In this document: positions 16,290 to 42,052 of the stretch, in pieces
How positions within the stretch are numbered: position 1 is the stretch's first letter
Layout of the letters: each line of letters opens with the position of its first letter
Source of the DNA: Carposina sasakii
Taxonomy: Eukaryota > Arthropoda > Insecta > Lepidoptera > Carposinidae
Direction of reading: 5' to 3'
DNA: 64,000 nucleotides
Assembly: GCA_014607495.2 (NCBI GenBank)
Contig: CP053161.1
Coordinates: 2,976,001-3,040,000, forward strand
The notes under the pieces: generated by a model
Database searches by the model: none
What the model was told of the DNA's origin: nothing
The model's input: the letters and a program-made list of their open reading frames with translations, nothing else
Made by a program: the position numbers and the translations under genes

Positions 16290-17465
16290 ATTTTAATGTG
16301 CACGGAATCGAATCCCCCACCACAAAACTAGAGGTGTATGATGATGATGGGCGACTGGTGATCGTGATGGAAGGTCACTCGCCTCTCACGTGATACTCTT
16401 AGATAGTTAAATGACTAGCTATACTTAATAATCGTAACTTCGCACTTACTATAATTATCATTATTTTTCTGCAAAATAACGACCCATTAAAAAAGCTGAA
16501 CTGATAAAAACTGTAGAATAGGTAACTCATTGTAGGCAGTCCATGATTGCGATATTGTGAACTATACTTAGGTAGGTGCAGAAATGCGTGAGGTATTTTT
16601 GGAGAGCATTTTTTAAGAGTGTTGTCGATGAGCAAGCGGCCGGTCATAAAATCCAGAAAGCCACCTCATCTATGGGCGCACACTCAACGTAACATTACAG
16701 ATAATTATGGCCCACCCTTGCATGTAGCTTAAATACAAGTTCATGGAAAATCGGCGTAAAATGTCCTCTTGCATTCATCTCTATCATCACGTTACTCACT
16801 CTTCAGCGTATATCCTCTCTCACACTTTTTAACCGACTTCAAAAAAAGGAGGAGGTTCTCAATTCGTCTGTATGTATATTTTTTTTAGGTCTACTTCTTC
16901 CACATTCATTCCTAACGCTCTCTGTAAAACATGCCTTTCATCCCATCACTTTATAAGTCCGTACCAAGAGATAATACAAGGGGTGTTATGTATTTAAAAC
17001 ATTGTATTGTCTGGCCGGTTACTAAATAAAAGTTGAATGATCAGGCAGGTGTTGGCCCTGTAGGTAGAATTTTATTTCTTTTTCGGTACCTGTTCTTACT
17101 TTCTTTATCCCTATTTTATTATTTGTTTGGGAGTAACAAAGCATAGAGACATCCAAAGCAGGTAGGATCCAATTGGAAGTCTTTTTTCTTAAATTATTCG
17201 CGATTGGAGCAGAGCAGCTTTCTGTGTCAAATTCTAATACTTTCAGTTGAGCCAAAATGCATATTCTTTGCTTTATATTAATAAAACAATTTAAAATAAG
17301 TAAGTACAACTTAAACTATATAAGAACCAAAATAGTTTCACTGTCAGCCCATTTTAAGGCTCACATAGTAAGGGGCGAGTCTACCACCGCATTATGGCTC
17401 AAACATAAAATTTGTGATATATCTATAAACTTAGGTATCTGAGGTAGATTTAAATAAAATGCAGC
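16290..17465. other. Intergenic DNA without recognised genes
   Basis: AT-rich sequence between the hAT-like element and the end of the cathepsin L transcript. A minus-strand open frame at 17022-17309 has no recognisable motif and is probably chance. Otherwise nothing was seen. Confidence 0.4.
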
Positions 17466-17469
17466 AATT

Positions 17470-18345
17470 AATTTATTTACTTATTTATTAATTAATTAAT
17501 CTTACATCCACAATACGCAACTATTATCACATGTGAGTATAGAATGTATTATCTTCATAATTCACTTACATTTAAAGTTACTCTAAGAATGACACTGAAT
17601 TGAGTTATAAACTCATAGTAAATGAAATCGACAGTCTTATACAAACAAATTAAAATAAAAAAGACGAAAGAAACAGGCAAGTATAGTCAGGTAAAAACAT
17701 ACATAGTATTATGACAACAATATATAATAAATGAAATGATCAATTGTTTGGAAAGATTACGATTGTTCTTATAATATCATAATTATCTTAAAACAAATGT
17801 GTTCATTTCAGCAGCATTACTGTTATGATTGAATGCTGTTCAAATCAATATAAGAGCGATAGACGAATGTAAAGTGATCTCAGGAATAGAGTATCAACAA
17901 CAATGCAGATGTCCTGCACCTTGCACGCCATTGGTTGGTATCAGAGCTCCGATTGGCATTCTGTATTATAAATCTACACTCCACAAACTACACTAAATAG
18001 ACTACACTTTCAGGGAATGATCAGCTTTGCCTTAAATTTATCTATGGTGGGAAAATTACGTCTAATTTTTGTTAAACTTAACTTATTAACTTAAAGCACA
18101 GTCGATCATAAACTAGTCAAAATTAACCCTAAATATACCGAGCAAAAATGACCAACTTTACAGCCGACTGTCATTTAGATCTTTAAATAAATCCAATGAG
18201 ACCTAGGTTATCAAATGACGTCATCAATTTTGTCCACCAATAGCAAAAAAGGGGCGTGGCTGATACATATCCTTGTTCGACATCTAAATTATCAACATAA
18301 CATGTAGCCTAGTCTTATAGTCTATCTAGAGTGTAACAAAGTGAG
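17470..18345 (-). other. Probable 3'UTR of cathepsin L
   Basis: Downstream of the cathepsin L stop on the minus strand. Two AATAAA signals in minus orientation (tttatt at 17472-17477 and 17484-17489) give a plausible transcript end about 870 nt past the stop. No coding capacity. Confidence 0.45.
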
Positions 18346-32377
<14,032 letters not shown>

Positions 32378-33648
32378 GTTGTCAGGCACCTGGGAACAAC
32401 AAAGGAAAATGACAAAATTATTAAGGTAATTAAAATTTATGCCTAGAATCTCGTACCAAACAGTTGGGTATGAATTATGATATACCTACCTGGGTGTACC
32501 AGAAATAACAATTGTCTACAGCTAAAACGATTAACAAACACCTACCACAACTAGGATATCTTGTGCTCACAATGTTATTATGAAGGGTAGGTACAAAATG
32601 CAAATTAAAACTACTAGTGAATTAAAAACTAGTCAAGCATTATGTAGGTAGGTGGACAGGTGTGGAAAACCCAGTAGAGTCACCTCCACCACTAGTACCA
32701 AAATAAAGTAGAAAGTTCATTTCTCACTATCAGCCAATAATTTAAGATTTAAGTATAATGTATGTATTTAAAAATAACATTAAATTCATCAACAAAAATG
32801 TTTCCTAGCTATGTAATGTGAAAGGAATGAAAAAGCATTTCTATTGAAAAAGCAAATAAAATCTAGGAAAATGTTAGAAGGTACTACCTATCCTCCTTAC
32901 CAAAATTCTTTAACCAAATACCTACGTAAAATAACTAACATGGGTAACTGCCATAGAATAAGGAAGCTCCTTATTCTAAGGTAACTGCGCAATCTACGCA
33001 ATCAGCTAGCTTAGAACGATGAATCACAACAAAGAAACCGACCTTAATAGACCTTCGTTCCTTAGTTGCAAACCCCCAATAAATATTTCCTAGAGTATTC
33101 GTCTATATGTACAAGTTAAAAAATATATAAAATTTACTAACATACCTTCACTTACAGAATAAACTAACTGCAGGAGATCGGAATAATGTGAATTGTGATG
33201 TCGAAAAGACGTCTGGCTCCCACAACAGCTGAAGCAATTCTAAATAAAAAAATAATTATTTTTTGCTCGTATGTCGCTTCACAACAAATCAACATACACA
33301 ACCAGTTGATGACAGTATTGACAGTTAAGGCCAATGACAGTACTTTGTTTTTGCTTCCTTTTCACTCTACATGCTCTACGACATTTGTTTGCGTATTGCG
33401 TAGTGGTGTAAAAAAGAAGTCTACCGGAAGTTGTGCTATATGCAAATTACATTAGAGTGAGTGAGGAAGAACCTAACCTAATGAAATATTTTCTACAAAA
33501 ACGTATAAGTAATATTAAGTATTCTATGTTGGCTGCATTGAAAATGGTTCCCATTCAACCGATTTCATTCGCGCCACATTCATTCTTGCTAGCCATAGAT
33601 ATGATAGATAATCGATTTATAAATTCGATTATTATTTTCACACACAAC
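32378..33648 (-). promoter_or_regulatory. Cathepsin L 5'UTR intron and upstream region
   Basis: A good minus-strand acceptor (ttgttgttcccag) lies 12 nt before the ATG at 32377, so the first exon is probably non-coding. A candidate donor, gtgaag|gtatgttag, lies near 33146, which would place the 5'UTR exon at about 33146-33190. No TATA box was found. Nothing else was recognised in this stretch apart from a short palindrome near 32960. Confidence 0.4.
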
Positions 33649-34057
33649 GATTCGGCGGGAAAAGCTGGAAGGGTGCAGGTGTAATTTTCTTGTGAAAATC
33701 AAAAATTATTTGTAAATGGCTTGCATGTGTCCTTAAGGTGATGTTTTCTGGTAGATAAGTTATATTTTGATTACTTGTGGTGTGAATCTAGTGCGTGTGC
33801 ATGGTTTTATACGCAGGTAAGCCGAGTAAAACTTTAGCCGGATTACGATCTCTTCATGGGCGCATGTAAGTTGTTTCTGCAATAATTTTTCATTTTGACT
33901 AACTTTACACTTGTTCTTGAGGATTTTCCCGACGTTTCCATTCATCATCATCATTATCATCCATCATAAATTCAGAAATCATTTACTAAAGACAATGGCT
34001 GTATGGGCTTAGTTCCCCTTGCCTTTCCTTCGGGATAAACTAAAAAAAAAAAACAAA
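33649..34057 (+). mobile_element. Unclassified polyA retroposon (SINE-like), copy 1
   Basis: Starts gattcggcgggaaaagctgg and ends ttcgggataaactaaaaaaa. Flanked by an 11-bp duplication tcacacacaac (33638-33648 and 34058-34068). No open frame and no obvious tRNA-like head. Copies: 54526-54941 (same start), 43325-43568 (5' truncated), 57667-57837 (fragment). Confidence 0.8.
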
Positions 34058-34118
34058 TCACACACAACACATTTCTATCAGTGTTGGCAACCGTACGATA
34101 ATTATCGTACATGCACGA

Positions 34119-34361
34119 TGTATGGTCCGTGTCCGTACACGTATTATTAAGATGATAATTGATAAGCTGTTTGATTGATATTAAACCAGTTTATTGTAGA
34201 AGACACACTTTTAGTTGATAAGGTACAATGCTATGCTAAGGACGCATCGATGTCTATCAGAGAACAGTCGAGACCCAACTAACTTATATTACTATAAAAT
34301 ATCGCTGTGTCGCGGTAAACGCTGACACAAGCGGTTTGTACGGTTGCCGATGGCCCGTACA
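34119..34361 (-). repeat. 3' LTR of the BEL/Pao provirus
   Basis: In element orientation begins TGTACGGGCC and ends GGACCATACA. Contains a ttttatag TATA-like site and an AATAAA signal (tttatt at about 34190). One difference from the 5' LTR was seen. The coding frame stops 173 bp before it, and no strong polypurine tract is seen just upstream. Confidence 0.92.
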
Positions 34362-34534
34362 TGCTCCCGGGCGGGAGATGAGAATTATCCTAAATAACAT
34401 TAAAGTAAGTAAGTATAAAGTGCGACAGTGCTATATGAAATGAAGTGATTTAGGTGCTGTACACAAAAACTAAATTAATTGAATTATACATTCAAGACAA
34501 AATATAACAATTCAGCTTAACATGTTTATAGACA

Positions 34535-37500
34535 TTAGACATCTGCTAAAGTCAATTGTTTTAATGCTATAGGCGAAGATCCTTGATCTTTTCGTGCACT
34601 ACACTTAACACTTGGCTGTCGGGTAGCCTTAACACTTTGACCGATTTCACTTGACACATTCACACTACACATTGTTGAATTGTCTACGCTGTGCTGTCGA
34701 ACTGCTGGAACATGCTGTTGCCGTCGTCGCTGGTAGGCGGACATCCAGCCGCGACGGTGCTGCCACCGCCACCCCATGTACAAACACATTGCTAGTACCA
34801 TTGACATCAAAACGTAGCTTATGGCATAATGATGTATATCATGAGGCGAAATGGTGTCATCTGCTGTTTGTAAGTTCTCATTCATTACTTCTATTTTCTT
34901 GTTTAGATTTTTTAATGCTGCGTGAATTTCTTCAGTGTGATTCTCAATATTACTTTGTAAAGGAATCGATATGTTAATTATATGATTGATAGGAGCTATC
35001 TCTGGCAGAGGCAATATATCTGATGCTGTATGTAATATGTTCGAGCGATAGTCATGGGAGTATATTGTGAAGTCTGATCCTTTTACAATACAGCCTTGAT
35101 TCATATGGATCACGCCAGCCTTGCTGAGTAGACGAGGAGTAATTTGATCATCACAAATTATTCTTATATTGCATGTATTACAACAAAAATAGAGATAAGA
35201 AAATGAGTCATGTAGTTTAACCCATTCATTACGACATGCTGACTTAGAAATCTTACATTGATTGTAGTTATCTAGCAAACAAAACTTTTCGGCAGTATTG
35301 AATTGATAAAAGGGCATATGTAATTGGCACATATATATTTCTCCGCTATACACACATGCTTGTAAATCATGTGTAGTTATACTTAAATAGTAATCCTTTT
35401 CTAGGTTTATAGCTAGGTATTCTGATATCGGTATGATGTTAACTTTACTTTGCTCGGCTTGCTGAGGTATTGTTATTATTTTATGCAGTTGGAAAGTATC
35501 TCTACTGAGAAGTGGAAATGATATTTCGAATAAACAGTATCTGTCCGTCATTCTTGCTTTTATTTTTAGTAGATTGTAAATTTTTCTAATATCTTCAGGT
35601 ATTCTACCAATCGGTAAAATCACATCCTTAGATAACTGTCCGGATATAGTATTTAGTTCTTTTATAAGTTGATTGGGTGTTAATAAGTGCATGTTGAATT
35701 GGCCATGATAAATATCAGTAATTGTATCTAGAAGCGTATCTTGCAATCTTTTTAAATTCTGTAGTATATTTGTCGCTGCGATTGTTGATAGAGTAAATTC
35801 TTGTAGAAGTGACATATTTGTTATCTTTTGCTGGATAGTATTGGTGATTATATTCAGGCGATTGATATGTAGATTTATACTTTTATGCTGCTTCTCAATC
35901 ATAGCTTCTGTTCTTTTTAAAACATTGTATTCGGCTTCCACAATGGAAGTTTGGTTCTTCCATAGATTTAATAAATGTTTTTCATTGTGTTTGATAAGAT
36001 CAATGTCTTTTGTATACTTATCTGCAAATCTTTCATCTAAGACCCCAAATAAGCTATTTGCTATATAGCCCACTCCGTTGATCAATCCACGTCTATTTCG
36101 GATGTGCGCTTCAAAATGCTGAGTTAGTAACAGGTGATTATAGTATTCCAGTTCTGTGTAATCGTGACGTAATTGTAATATAATCACTTGGCAATTACTT
36201 TGATCCTGTATACTAGAGCATACATTTTCTAAATAGCTATTGTATTTTTTCAGAGTCGTTATTCCTTCCCAATAAGGATCCATATCATAGTATACTATGA
36301 GTTTCCAGGTTTCTTTTATTAACTGGAGATTTCCAATTGCGTCAAAGTACAGTGATTGATTATTGTTAAATGTTGTGATATTATATGATGCTGCTATTGA
36401 TGAAATTATATTCATAAAGAACATCCATCCTAATGCTAAGGACCAAAACTTAGGAGTTTTAAGTTTTGTTTTCCGAGAATTGCTTTCTTTCTCTTTGTCC
36501 CCTACTATTTGCTCGGAACTCGATTTCAAAGGTAATATTGATATTTTACTGATTGGTCGTTTAATATATCCGTTTTTTGTTTTTAACGTAACTACTCTGG
36601 TTAACCCGTCATTCCCCGGATGTAATTCGGTTATTCGCCCCATGGGCCATTTTCCTGCTGGCAAATTGTCGTGGTGGATGGTAACCAGATCCCCAATTCC
36701 TATGTTTTTGTTTGTTTTCAACCATTTGCTTCTCGATGATAACTGTGTTAAGTATTCTGCTGTCCATCTCTTCCATATGTCTTGGAATAGTTTGCTCGTT
36801 AAATGCCATCTTATTCTGGCATCCGTCTCTGTCTCAATGATCGTCAAGTTAGATCGCCCAGTTAGAAAATGAGCTGGAGTAAGGAAATCCAAGTCTTCTG
36901 TTAGGGCACAAAGAGGCCTTGAATTTAAGCACGCTTCAAGTCTGGCTAATAGGGTAGTATATTCCTCAAAAGTCAGTTTCTGTTCTCCCACCACTCGCTT
37001 CAAATGAAACTTTAAGCTTCTGACTGCTCTTTCCCACAATCCTCCCGCACTGGGCCAAGAGGGTGCGTTGAAATGCCACTCAATGTTGAGATCTGTTATC
37101 TCAACAAAGAAACTGTCATTATAAATTTTTAATAATTGCTGATATTCCTCCTGAATCGTCCGGTTTGCTCCCACGAAGTTTGTCCCGTTGTCGCTGTATA
37201 TGTGACCGGGTGCTCCTCGCCTTGCTGACATTCGACAAAGGGCTGCTAAAAATGCTGAACTGCTAAGGTCTGAGACTATTTCCAGGTGAACAGCTTTCGT
37301 CACCATACAAATGAATACTGCTATATACCCTTTTGTGGTTTTTATACCGCGTCCTGTATTCGCCTTAACATCTACAAAGCCAGTAAAATCGACCCCTGTA
37401 TGATAAAACGGGCTGGCTTGATTGCTCCGGGCTTCCGGCAGGTCTCCCATTAATTGTTGCGATAGTGATGGTTGCTGTTTTCGGCAGGTGATACAATTAC

Positions 37501-40500
37501 GTAACTGCTTTTTAGTGGCTCTATTCCCGCCGATTATCCAGTACTTCTGCCTTAGATTGGATAATGTCAAACGGGGACCGCCGTGGAAAGTTAATTGATG
37601 TGCTTCATCGATGAGAAGATTGGTTAGTCGACTATTGTGGGGTAAAATGATAGGGTGCTTCATATCGGGACTGATGTGTGCATTTTTCAATCTTCCTCCT
37701 ACTCTTAAAAGTCCGAATTTATCTATAAATGGATTTAAATTTAATAATTTGCTATCTCTATTTAATACTTTGTTATTTTTCAATTGTTCAATATCGTTCT
37801 CCATTTCATATAGCTGCGTTGTTTTTATTAATAATTGCTTAGATTTTCGTAACTCTTGTAATGTGAGATAACTAGGTCGTTGTTTACATTTAGGTATGAA
37901 TGCTCGTAATACCCAGGCTAGTATGCGACATATTTTATTCATATTACTATATTTCTGTAATAAGATGTTGATTAGATGATCATGACTTCTTTGTATGATA
38001 ACATTAACATTAGGGAGATGCTTGGCTTTCATCTCTATATTAGTCATATAAACTTTATTTTGATGTGCTCCGTCTGTAAATGATAATAGCCATTCGGGCC
38101 CTTCCCACCATAGTCGGTGAACCTGTAATTGGGAGGCTAACAGACCTCTACTTGCTGCATCCGCAGGGTTTTCATTCGACTTTACGTACTTCCAAAATAT
38201 CTGCGGCATGATTTCAGTTATGATTTTGACCCTATTGGCCACAAATGGCTTCCAGCGGTCAGGATCTCCTTGTAACCACCCCAACACAACCATAGAGTCT
38301 GTCCATCCATAAAACTTTAGTTCTTGTTTGCTTAGAGCTTGCTTGATTTTTCCTATTAATTTTGACAGTAATAATGCTCCACTAAGCTCAAGTCGAGGTA
38401 GTGTGATATGCTTGTTGCTCGGAACTACTTTTGTTTTGGCTGCTATTAGTACAACTGTGGATTTTCCTTTATTTTGGGTTCGTGCATAGACCACGCCCGC
38501 GTATGCTCTCATTGATGCGTCACAAAAACCGTGAAGTTCTATGACGTCATTTTTCCCACAATGTAACCATCTGGGTATTTTATACTGCTTGATAATTTTT
38601 ATATCAGATTTTATTTTTGACCATTCATCTGATATGTCCTTGGGAACTTGCTCATCCCATTGTAAATTGGACATCCATAATTTTTGGAATAATAATTTAA
38701 CTTTCGTTGTCACCGGTGCTAACCATCCTAGCGGGTCAAATAATTTTGAAATATCTGCTAATAAGGTCCGTTTTGTGAATTTTGTTTTTGTATTATCATC
38801 TATATTATACTGAAATGTAAACATATCCTCTGATGGATTCCAGAATAAGCCTAGGGTTTTTGACGTGTTTTCTGATTTGAAGCTAAACATATGCTCTTCA
38901 TCTTTATCGAGAACATCAGTAATCAGTTTTGATTCGTTTGATCCCCACTTTCTTAGAGTAAATCCTCCTGATTTGAGAAGATTATTTAAAGATGCTATGA
39001 TTTTTTGACCTTGATCTAGTGAGTGACTACCATGAACGAGATCGTCCATATAGAACGCTTCCTCCAGGATTGACGCTGCTTCTGGGAAGTTTGCCCGTTC
39101 ATCAGCTGCTAGTTGCTTTAGAGTCATCATAGCCAGAAACGGAGCTGCTTTTGTTCCGTATGTGACTGTGGTGAGTTGATATGATTTCATAGGTATTTCT
39201 GGAGATTCTCTCCAGACAATTTTTTGGTAACGCTGATCTTCTTCGGAAATAATAATTTGCCTATACATTTTCTCGATATCTGCTGTAAACGCATATTTGT
39301 ACTGTCTCCATTTTAGTATCAAACTTTGCAGGTCCTGCTGTAAATTTGGACCTTTTAACATAAGGTCATTCAAGCTTAGGCCAGTAGATGTACTTGATGA
39401 CCCATTAAAGACCACGCGTAACTTCGTGGTTGATGACTCAGCTCGATGAACACAATGGTGCGGCAAGTAACAATCGGGTTTCATGTTACTATCTGCTAGT
39501 TTCATATGACTCAATGATATATATTCATTTATAAATAATTTGTATTTATTTGCTAAATCAGGTTGTTTTTGAAATTTTATTTCTAGATTTCGAAATTGTG
39601 CTAATGCTTTTTGTTTAGATGATCCTAGTTTTTCTTGTACTTCCTGTTTCATTGGTAACCTAACTATGTACCGACCATCTGCGCTGCGTTTGGTTGTCTG
39701 CTTGTAAAACGTAATACATTCTTGATTTTCAGATGTTATTGTTGACTGCTCGCTGATATCCTCAATTTCCCAAAACTTGTGTATGTCTTCCATGTTATTT
39801 ATTACGACATTACATTGAAAATGATTTACATGACCGCATAATAACCACCCCAGTTGACTTTGCTGCGCCATGGGTTGTGATATAGATTCACCTCGAATAA
39901 TTCCGCTTAACATGATAGTTGAGTAAATATCTGCTCCTAATAATAAGTCTACGGGACGGCTACAGTAAAACTCAGGATCTGCTAGGTTTATATTCTCTAT
40001 GTAGGTCCATGCGGGTTTTGAGAAGGACCTAGTCGGTAGGTTTTTTATCATTTTATTCATAATGTAGACTTCAGCATTAAATGTAAAATTGTTGTACATA
40101 GATGCACATAAGAGGTGTAGTACTCCTTTAATATTATTTTCCTTTTCTCCTATACCGAATAATACACCCTGACTTTTGTGTCTTTTTAACCCTAATAACT
40201 GTGCTGCTTTTTCGGTGATAATTGATATTTGCGAGCCCTGGTCGATCAGAGCTCTCATGCTATGATAAGTACCATCTGCTGCCTTAACTTTCACTTGGGC
40301 CGTTGCTAAAAGTACTTCAGATGTGCTGTCTTGTGACACGTGTGATACGTGTGGCTGTGACATATTTGGAGCATGCTGATTTTGCTTATTATGGTACGAC
40401 TTTCCTACAGTTGCACCGGACGTATTTGGACTTTGTTTCCATGAAGTACAGGCATCATGTAACAATGTATTATGTTTATTATTGCACTTTCGGCACCTTT

Positions 40501-42052
40501 TTTGAGAGTAACATTCATTACCGCCGTGATCAAATAAACAATTTAGACATAAACGAAATCTTGAAATTGATCTTAGCTTTAAATCATTGGGCATGTCTAT
40601 GAATTTCTTGCAACTGAAAATTCCATGGTGTTCATTACAAATGGGGCATGTGCTAGTTGACACGTGTAATGATTTCATAAATGGTTTCTGATTCAATTTA
40701 GGGAAGGAATAATTATTTTGATATGCTGGTTTTCTTGTATTCGGCAAGAAATTATTTTGATATGAACTATTTTTCTGAACTGGATTGTCCTGCCTTCTTC
40801 GCGATGATTCCAGTGCTGTGAATTTGCTTTCCAAATGATCTAGAAACTCCTTTAGTGTCGGAAGTTCTCTGGGAGCTTTCAAGGATTCTATATAATCGGT
40901 GTAGCTATCTGAATCTAATTTATGTGATAAGAGATGCACTAAAATAGGGTCCCATGAGCTTACATCAATGCCTAGATTTTTTATGGCATATATGCATTCC
41001 AAGGCCACATCATGCATGGTCTTGATTTGTACCTGAGATTGCTTCTGCATATTAGGTAAACCTAATAGGATATTCATATGAGATGAGAAAATAAGTTTTT
41101 TATTGTTAAACCTATGATTGAGAATATCCCAACAAATATCATAATTGTCAGAGCTGATTTGTAGATGCTGGATCAATTTTTCTGCTTCTCCTCTAACTTT
41201 CCCTTTCAAAAACTGCATTTTTTGTGCGCTTGATAATGATGGATTATTGTGTATAGTTTCACAAAATAGGTCCTTGAAAGAAACCCATGAACTATACTCT
41301 CCATTGAAGAAGGGTACCTCCATCCTTGGTGTCGCTTTGTCTCGGTGTGACACAGACCATAGTTTTTTATTGATTGCTATTTTTAATTCATTGAAGACTT
41401 GCTCATTCTTGGTGTATGCTTGCTCGTATGCTTCATCTTCTCCTTTCAGCTCGCTGTCGATTTCCCAATGCAGAGAGTCGACAGCTTCCCACCTAGCCTT
41501 TAACGAATGAAGTGCATCTTCAAACTCCCATTTATCTTTAATGCTGTCTAAATTAATATTTTCTACAGTTCTCTTAAATGCTCGAAAATTTGTTGTTTGC
41601 TTTTTCATGATATCGTCTAACTTGCTTAATGATCCTCGGGATTGATATTGTATAGTCCTTTCCGAATGTTCGGGTAGACATTGGGACTGCTGTGTTGCTT
41701 TGGAGGGACTTTGATCATCTTGTTTGGGTTTGCTTGCTGATGGATAGGTTAGTGCGAATTTTTGCTTAGATAATAACTGCTCATACTGCTGGGACATAAT
41801 TTCTTTAATGCTTTCGTAAATAAAACTTGCTCTCGCGTACTCCCCCTTGGTAAAGTATTGATGATGTGTGTCTTCGTACTCAATACAAAGTTGATGATTT
41901 TCCTCAAATTCACTCCAATATTGCTCTAATAACTCTAATTTGCTCTTAAAATAATCTATAGTTTTTCTTCCTGCTCCATCTTTCTTAAAATTCGTCTCTA
42001 GTTGCTTGATTGAATTGAATATTCTCACTTGTTTAGTGTATAGATCTTCCAT
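34535..42052 (-). CDS. Gag-Pol-Env polyprotein of a BEL/Pao endogenous retrovirus (2505 aa)
   Basis: One open frame from ATG at 42052 to TAA at 34535. Domains in order: Gag with a DUF1759-like region (about 240-430); zinc knuckles, CxxC/CxxC/H clusters (about 469-531); A17-type protease with ALIDQGSQISII (D604); reverse transcriptase with FTADIEKMYRQI and YMDDLVHG (1001-1008); RNase H with LHGFCDAS (from about 1173); integrase with HHCC finger (1485-1523) and catalytic D1555, D1621 and about E1674; DUF5641-like tail (about 1758-1830). The last 640 residues are envelope-like: hydrophobic signal near 1869-1889, a furin-type RNRR at 1985-1988 followed by GLINGVGYIANSLFGVLDE (fusion-peptide-like, as in baculovirus F and errantivirus Env), and a transmembrane segment near 2410-2430 with a short tail. 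BEL elements usually have gag-pol in one frame; env continuing in the same frame without a stop is unusual. How Env is made (spliced RNA or cleavage) cannot be told. Confidence 0.93.
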   Translation of the reverse strand: MEDLYTKQVRIFNSIKQLETNFKKDGAGRKTIDYFKSKLELLEQYWSEFEENHQLCIEYEDTHHQYFTKGEYARASFIYESIKEIMSQQYEQLLSKQKFALTYPSASKPKQDDQSPSKATQQSQCLPEHSERTIQYQSRGSLSKLDDIMKKQTTNFRAFKRTVENINLDSIKDKWEFEDALHSLKARWEAVDSLHWEIDSELKGEDEAYEQAYTKNEQVFNELKIAINKKLWSVSHRDKATPRMEVPFFNGEYSSWVSFKDLFCETIHNNPSLSSAQKMQFLKGKVRGEAEKLIQHLQISSDNYDICWDILNHRFNNKKLIFSSHMNILLGLPNMQKQSQVQIKTMHDVALECIYAIKNLGIDVSSWDPILVHLLSHKLDSDSYTDYIESLKAPRELPTLKEFLDHLESKFTALESSRRRQDNPVQKNSSYQNNFLPNTRKPAYQNNYSFPKLNQKPFMKSLHVSTSTCPICNEHHGIFSCKKFIDMPNDLKLRSISRFRLCLNCLFDHGGNECYSQKRCRKCNNKHNTLLHDACTSWKQSPNTSGATVGKSYHNKQNQHAPNMSQPHVSHVSQDSTSEVLLATAQVKVKAADGTYHSMRALIDQGSQISIITEKAAQLLGLKRHKSQGVLFGIGEKENNIKGVLHLLCASMYNNFTFNAEVYIMNKMIKNLPTRSFSKPAWTYIENINLADPEFYCSRPVDLLLGADIYSTIMLSGIIRGESISQPMAQQSQLGWLLCGHVNHFQCNVVINNMEDIHKFWEIEDISEQSTITSENQECITFYKQTTKRSADGRYIVRLPMKQEVQEKLGSSKQKALAQFRNLEIKFQKQPDLANKYKLFINEYISLSHMKLADSNMKPDCYLPHHCVHRAESSTTKLRVVFNGSSSTSTGLSLNDLMLKGPNLQQDLQSLILKWRQYKYAFTADIEKMYRQIIISEEDQRYQKIVWRESPEIPMKSYQLTTVTYGTKAAPFLAMMTLKQLAADERANFPEAASILEEAFYMDDLVHGSHSLDQGQKIIASLNNLLKSGGFTLRKWGSNESKLITDVLDKDEEHMFSFKSENTSKTLGLFWNPSEDMFTFQYNIDDNTKTKFTKRTLLADISKLFDPLGWLAPVTTKVKLLFQKLWMSNLQWDEQVPKDISDEWSKIKSDIKIIKQYKIPRWLHCGKNDVIELHGFCDASMRAYAGVVYARTQNKGKSTVVLIAAKTKVVPSNKHITLPRLELSGALLLSKLIGKIKQALSKQELKFYGWTDSMVVLGWLQGDPDRWKPFVANRVKIITEIMPQIFWKYVKSNENPADAASRGLLASQLQVHRLWWEGPEWLLSFTDGAHQNKVYMTNIEMKAKHLPNVNVIIQRSHDHLINILLQKYSNMNKICRILAWVLRAFIPKCKQRPSYLTLQELRKSKQLLIKTTQLYEMENDIEQLKNNKVLNRDSKLLNLNPFIDKFGLLRVGGRLKNAHISPDMKHPIILPHNSRLTNLLIDEAHQLTFHGGPRLTLSNLRQKYWIIGGNRATKKQLRNCITCRKQQPSLSQQLMGDLPEARSNQASPFYHTGVDFTGFVDVKANTGRGIKTTKGYIAVFICMVTKAVHLEIVSDLSSSAFLAALCRMSARRGAPGHIYSDNGTNFVGANRTIQEEYQQLLKIYNDSFFVEITDLNIEWHFNAPSWPSAGGLWERAVRSLKFHLKRVVGEQKLTFEEYTTLLARLEACLNSRPLCALTEDLDFLTPAHFLTGRSNLTIIETETDARIRWHLTSKLFQDIWKRWTAEYLTQLSSRSKWLKTNKNIGIGDLVTIHHDNLPAGKWPMGRITELHPGNDGLTRVVTLKTKNGYIKRPISKISILPLKSSSEQIVGDKEKESNSRKTKLKTPKFWSLALGWMFFMNIISSIAASYNITTFNNNQSLYFDAIGNLQLIKETWKLIVYYDMDPYWEGITTLKKYNSYLENVCSSIQDQSNCQVIILQLRHDYTELEYYNHLLLTQHFEAHIRNRRGLINGVGYIANSLFGVLDERFADKYTKDIDLIKHNEKHLLNLWKNQTSIVEAEYNVLKRTEAMIEKQHKSINLHINRLNIITNTIQQKITNMSLLQEFTLSTIAATNILQNLKRLQDTLLDTITDIYHGQFNMHLLTPNQLIKELNTISGQLSKDVILPIGRIPEDIRKIYNLLKIKARMTDRYCLFEISFPLLSRDTFQLHKIITIPQQAEQSKVNIIPISEYLAINLEKDYYLSITTHDLQACVYSGEIYMCQLHMPFYQFNTAEKFCLLDNYNQCKISKSACRNEWVKLHDSFSYLYFCCNTCNIRIICDDQITPRLLSKAGVIHMNQGCIVKGSDFTIYSHDYRSNILHTASDILPLPEIAPINHIINISIPLQSNIENHTEEIHAALKNLNKKIEVMNENLQTADDTISPHDIHHYAISYVLMSMVLAMCLYMGWRWQHRRGWMSAYQRRRQQHVPAVRQHSVDNSTMCSVNVSSEIGQSVKATRQPSVKCSARKDQGSSPIALKQLTLADV

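Noticed and set aside
17022..17309. Minus-strand frame of 95 codons downstream of cathepsin L
   Set aside because: No recognisable domain, no splice or promoter context; length is within chance for this base composition.
32940..32985. Palindrome agaataagga..tccttattct as a terminator or operator
   Set aside because: A single short palindrome in a eukaryotic upstream region with no supporting context; likely chance or MITE debris.
36363..36872. Plus-strand open frame of 169 codons
   Set aside because: It lies antisense to the integrase/DUF5641 part of the provirus frame and has no motif of its own; other plus-strand frames in 34.6-41.5 kb are the same kind of shadow.
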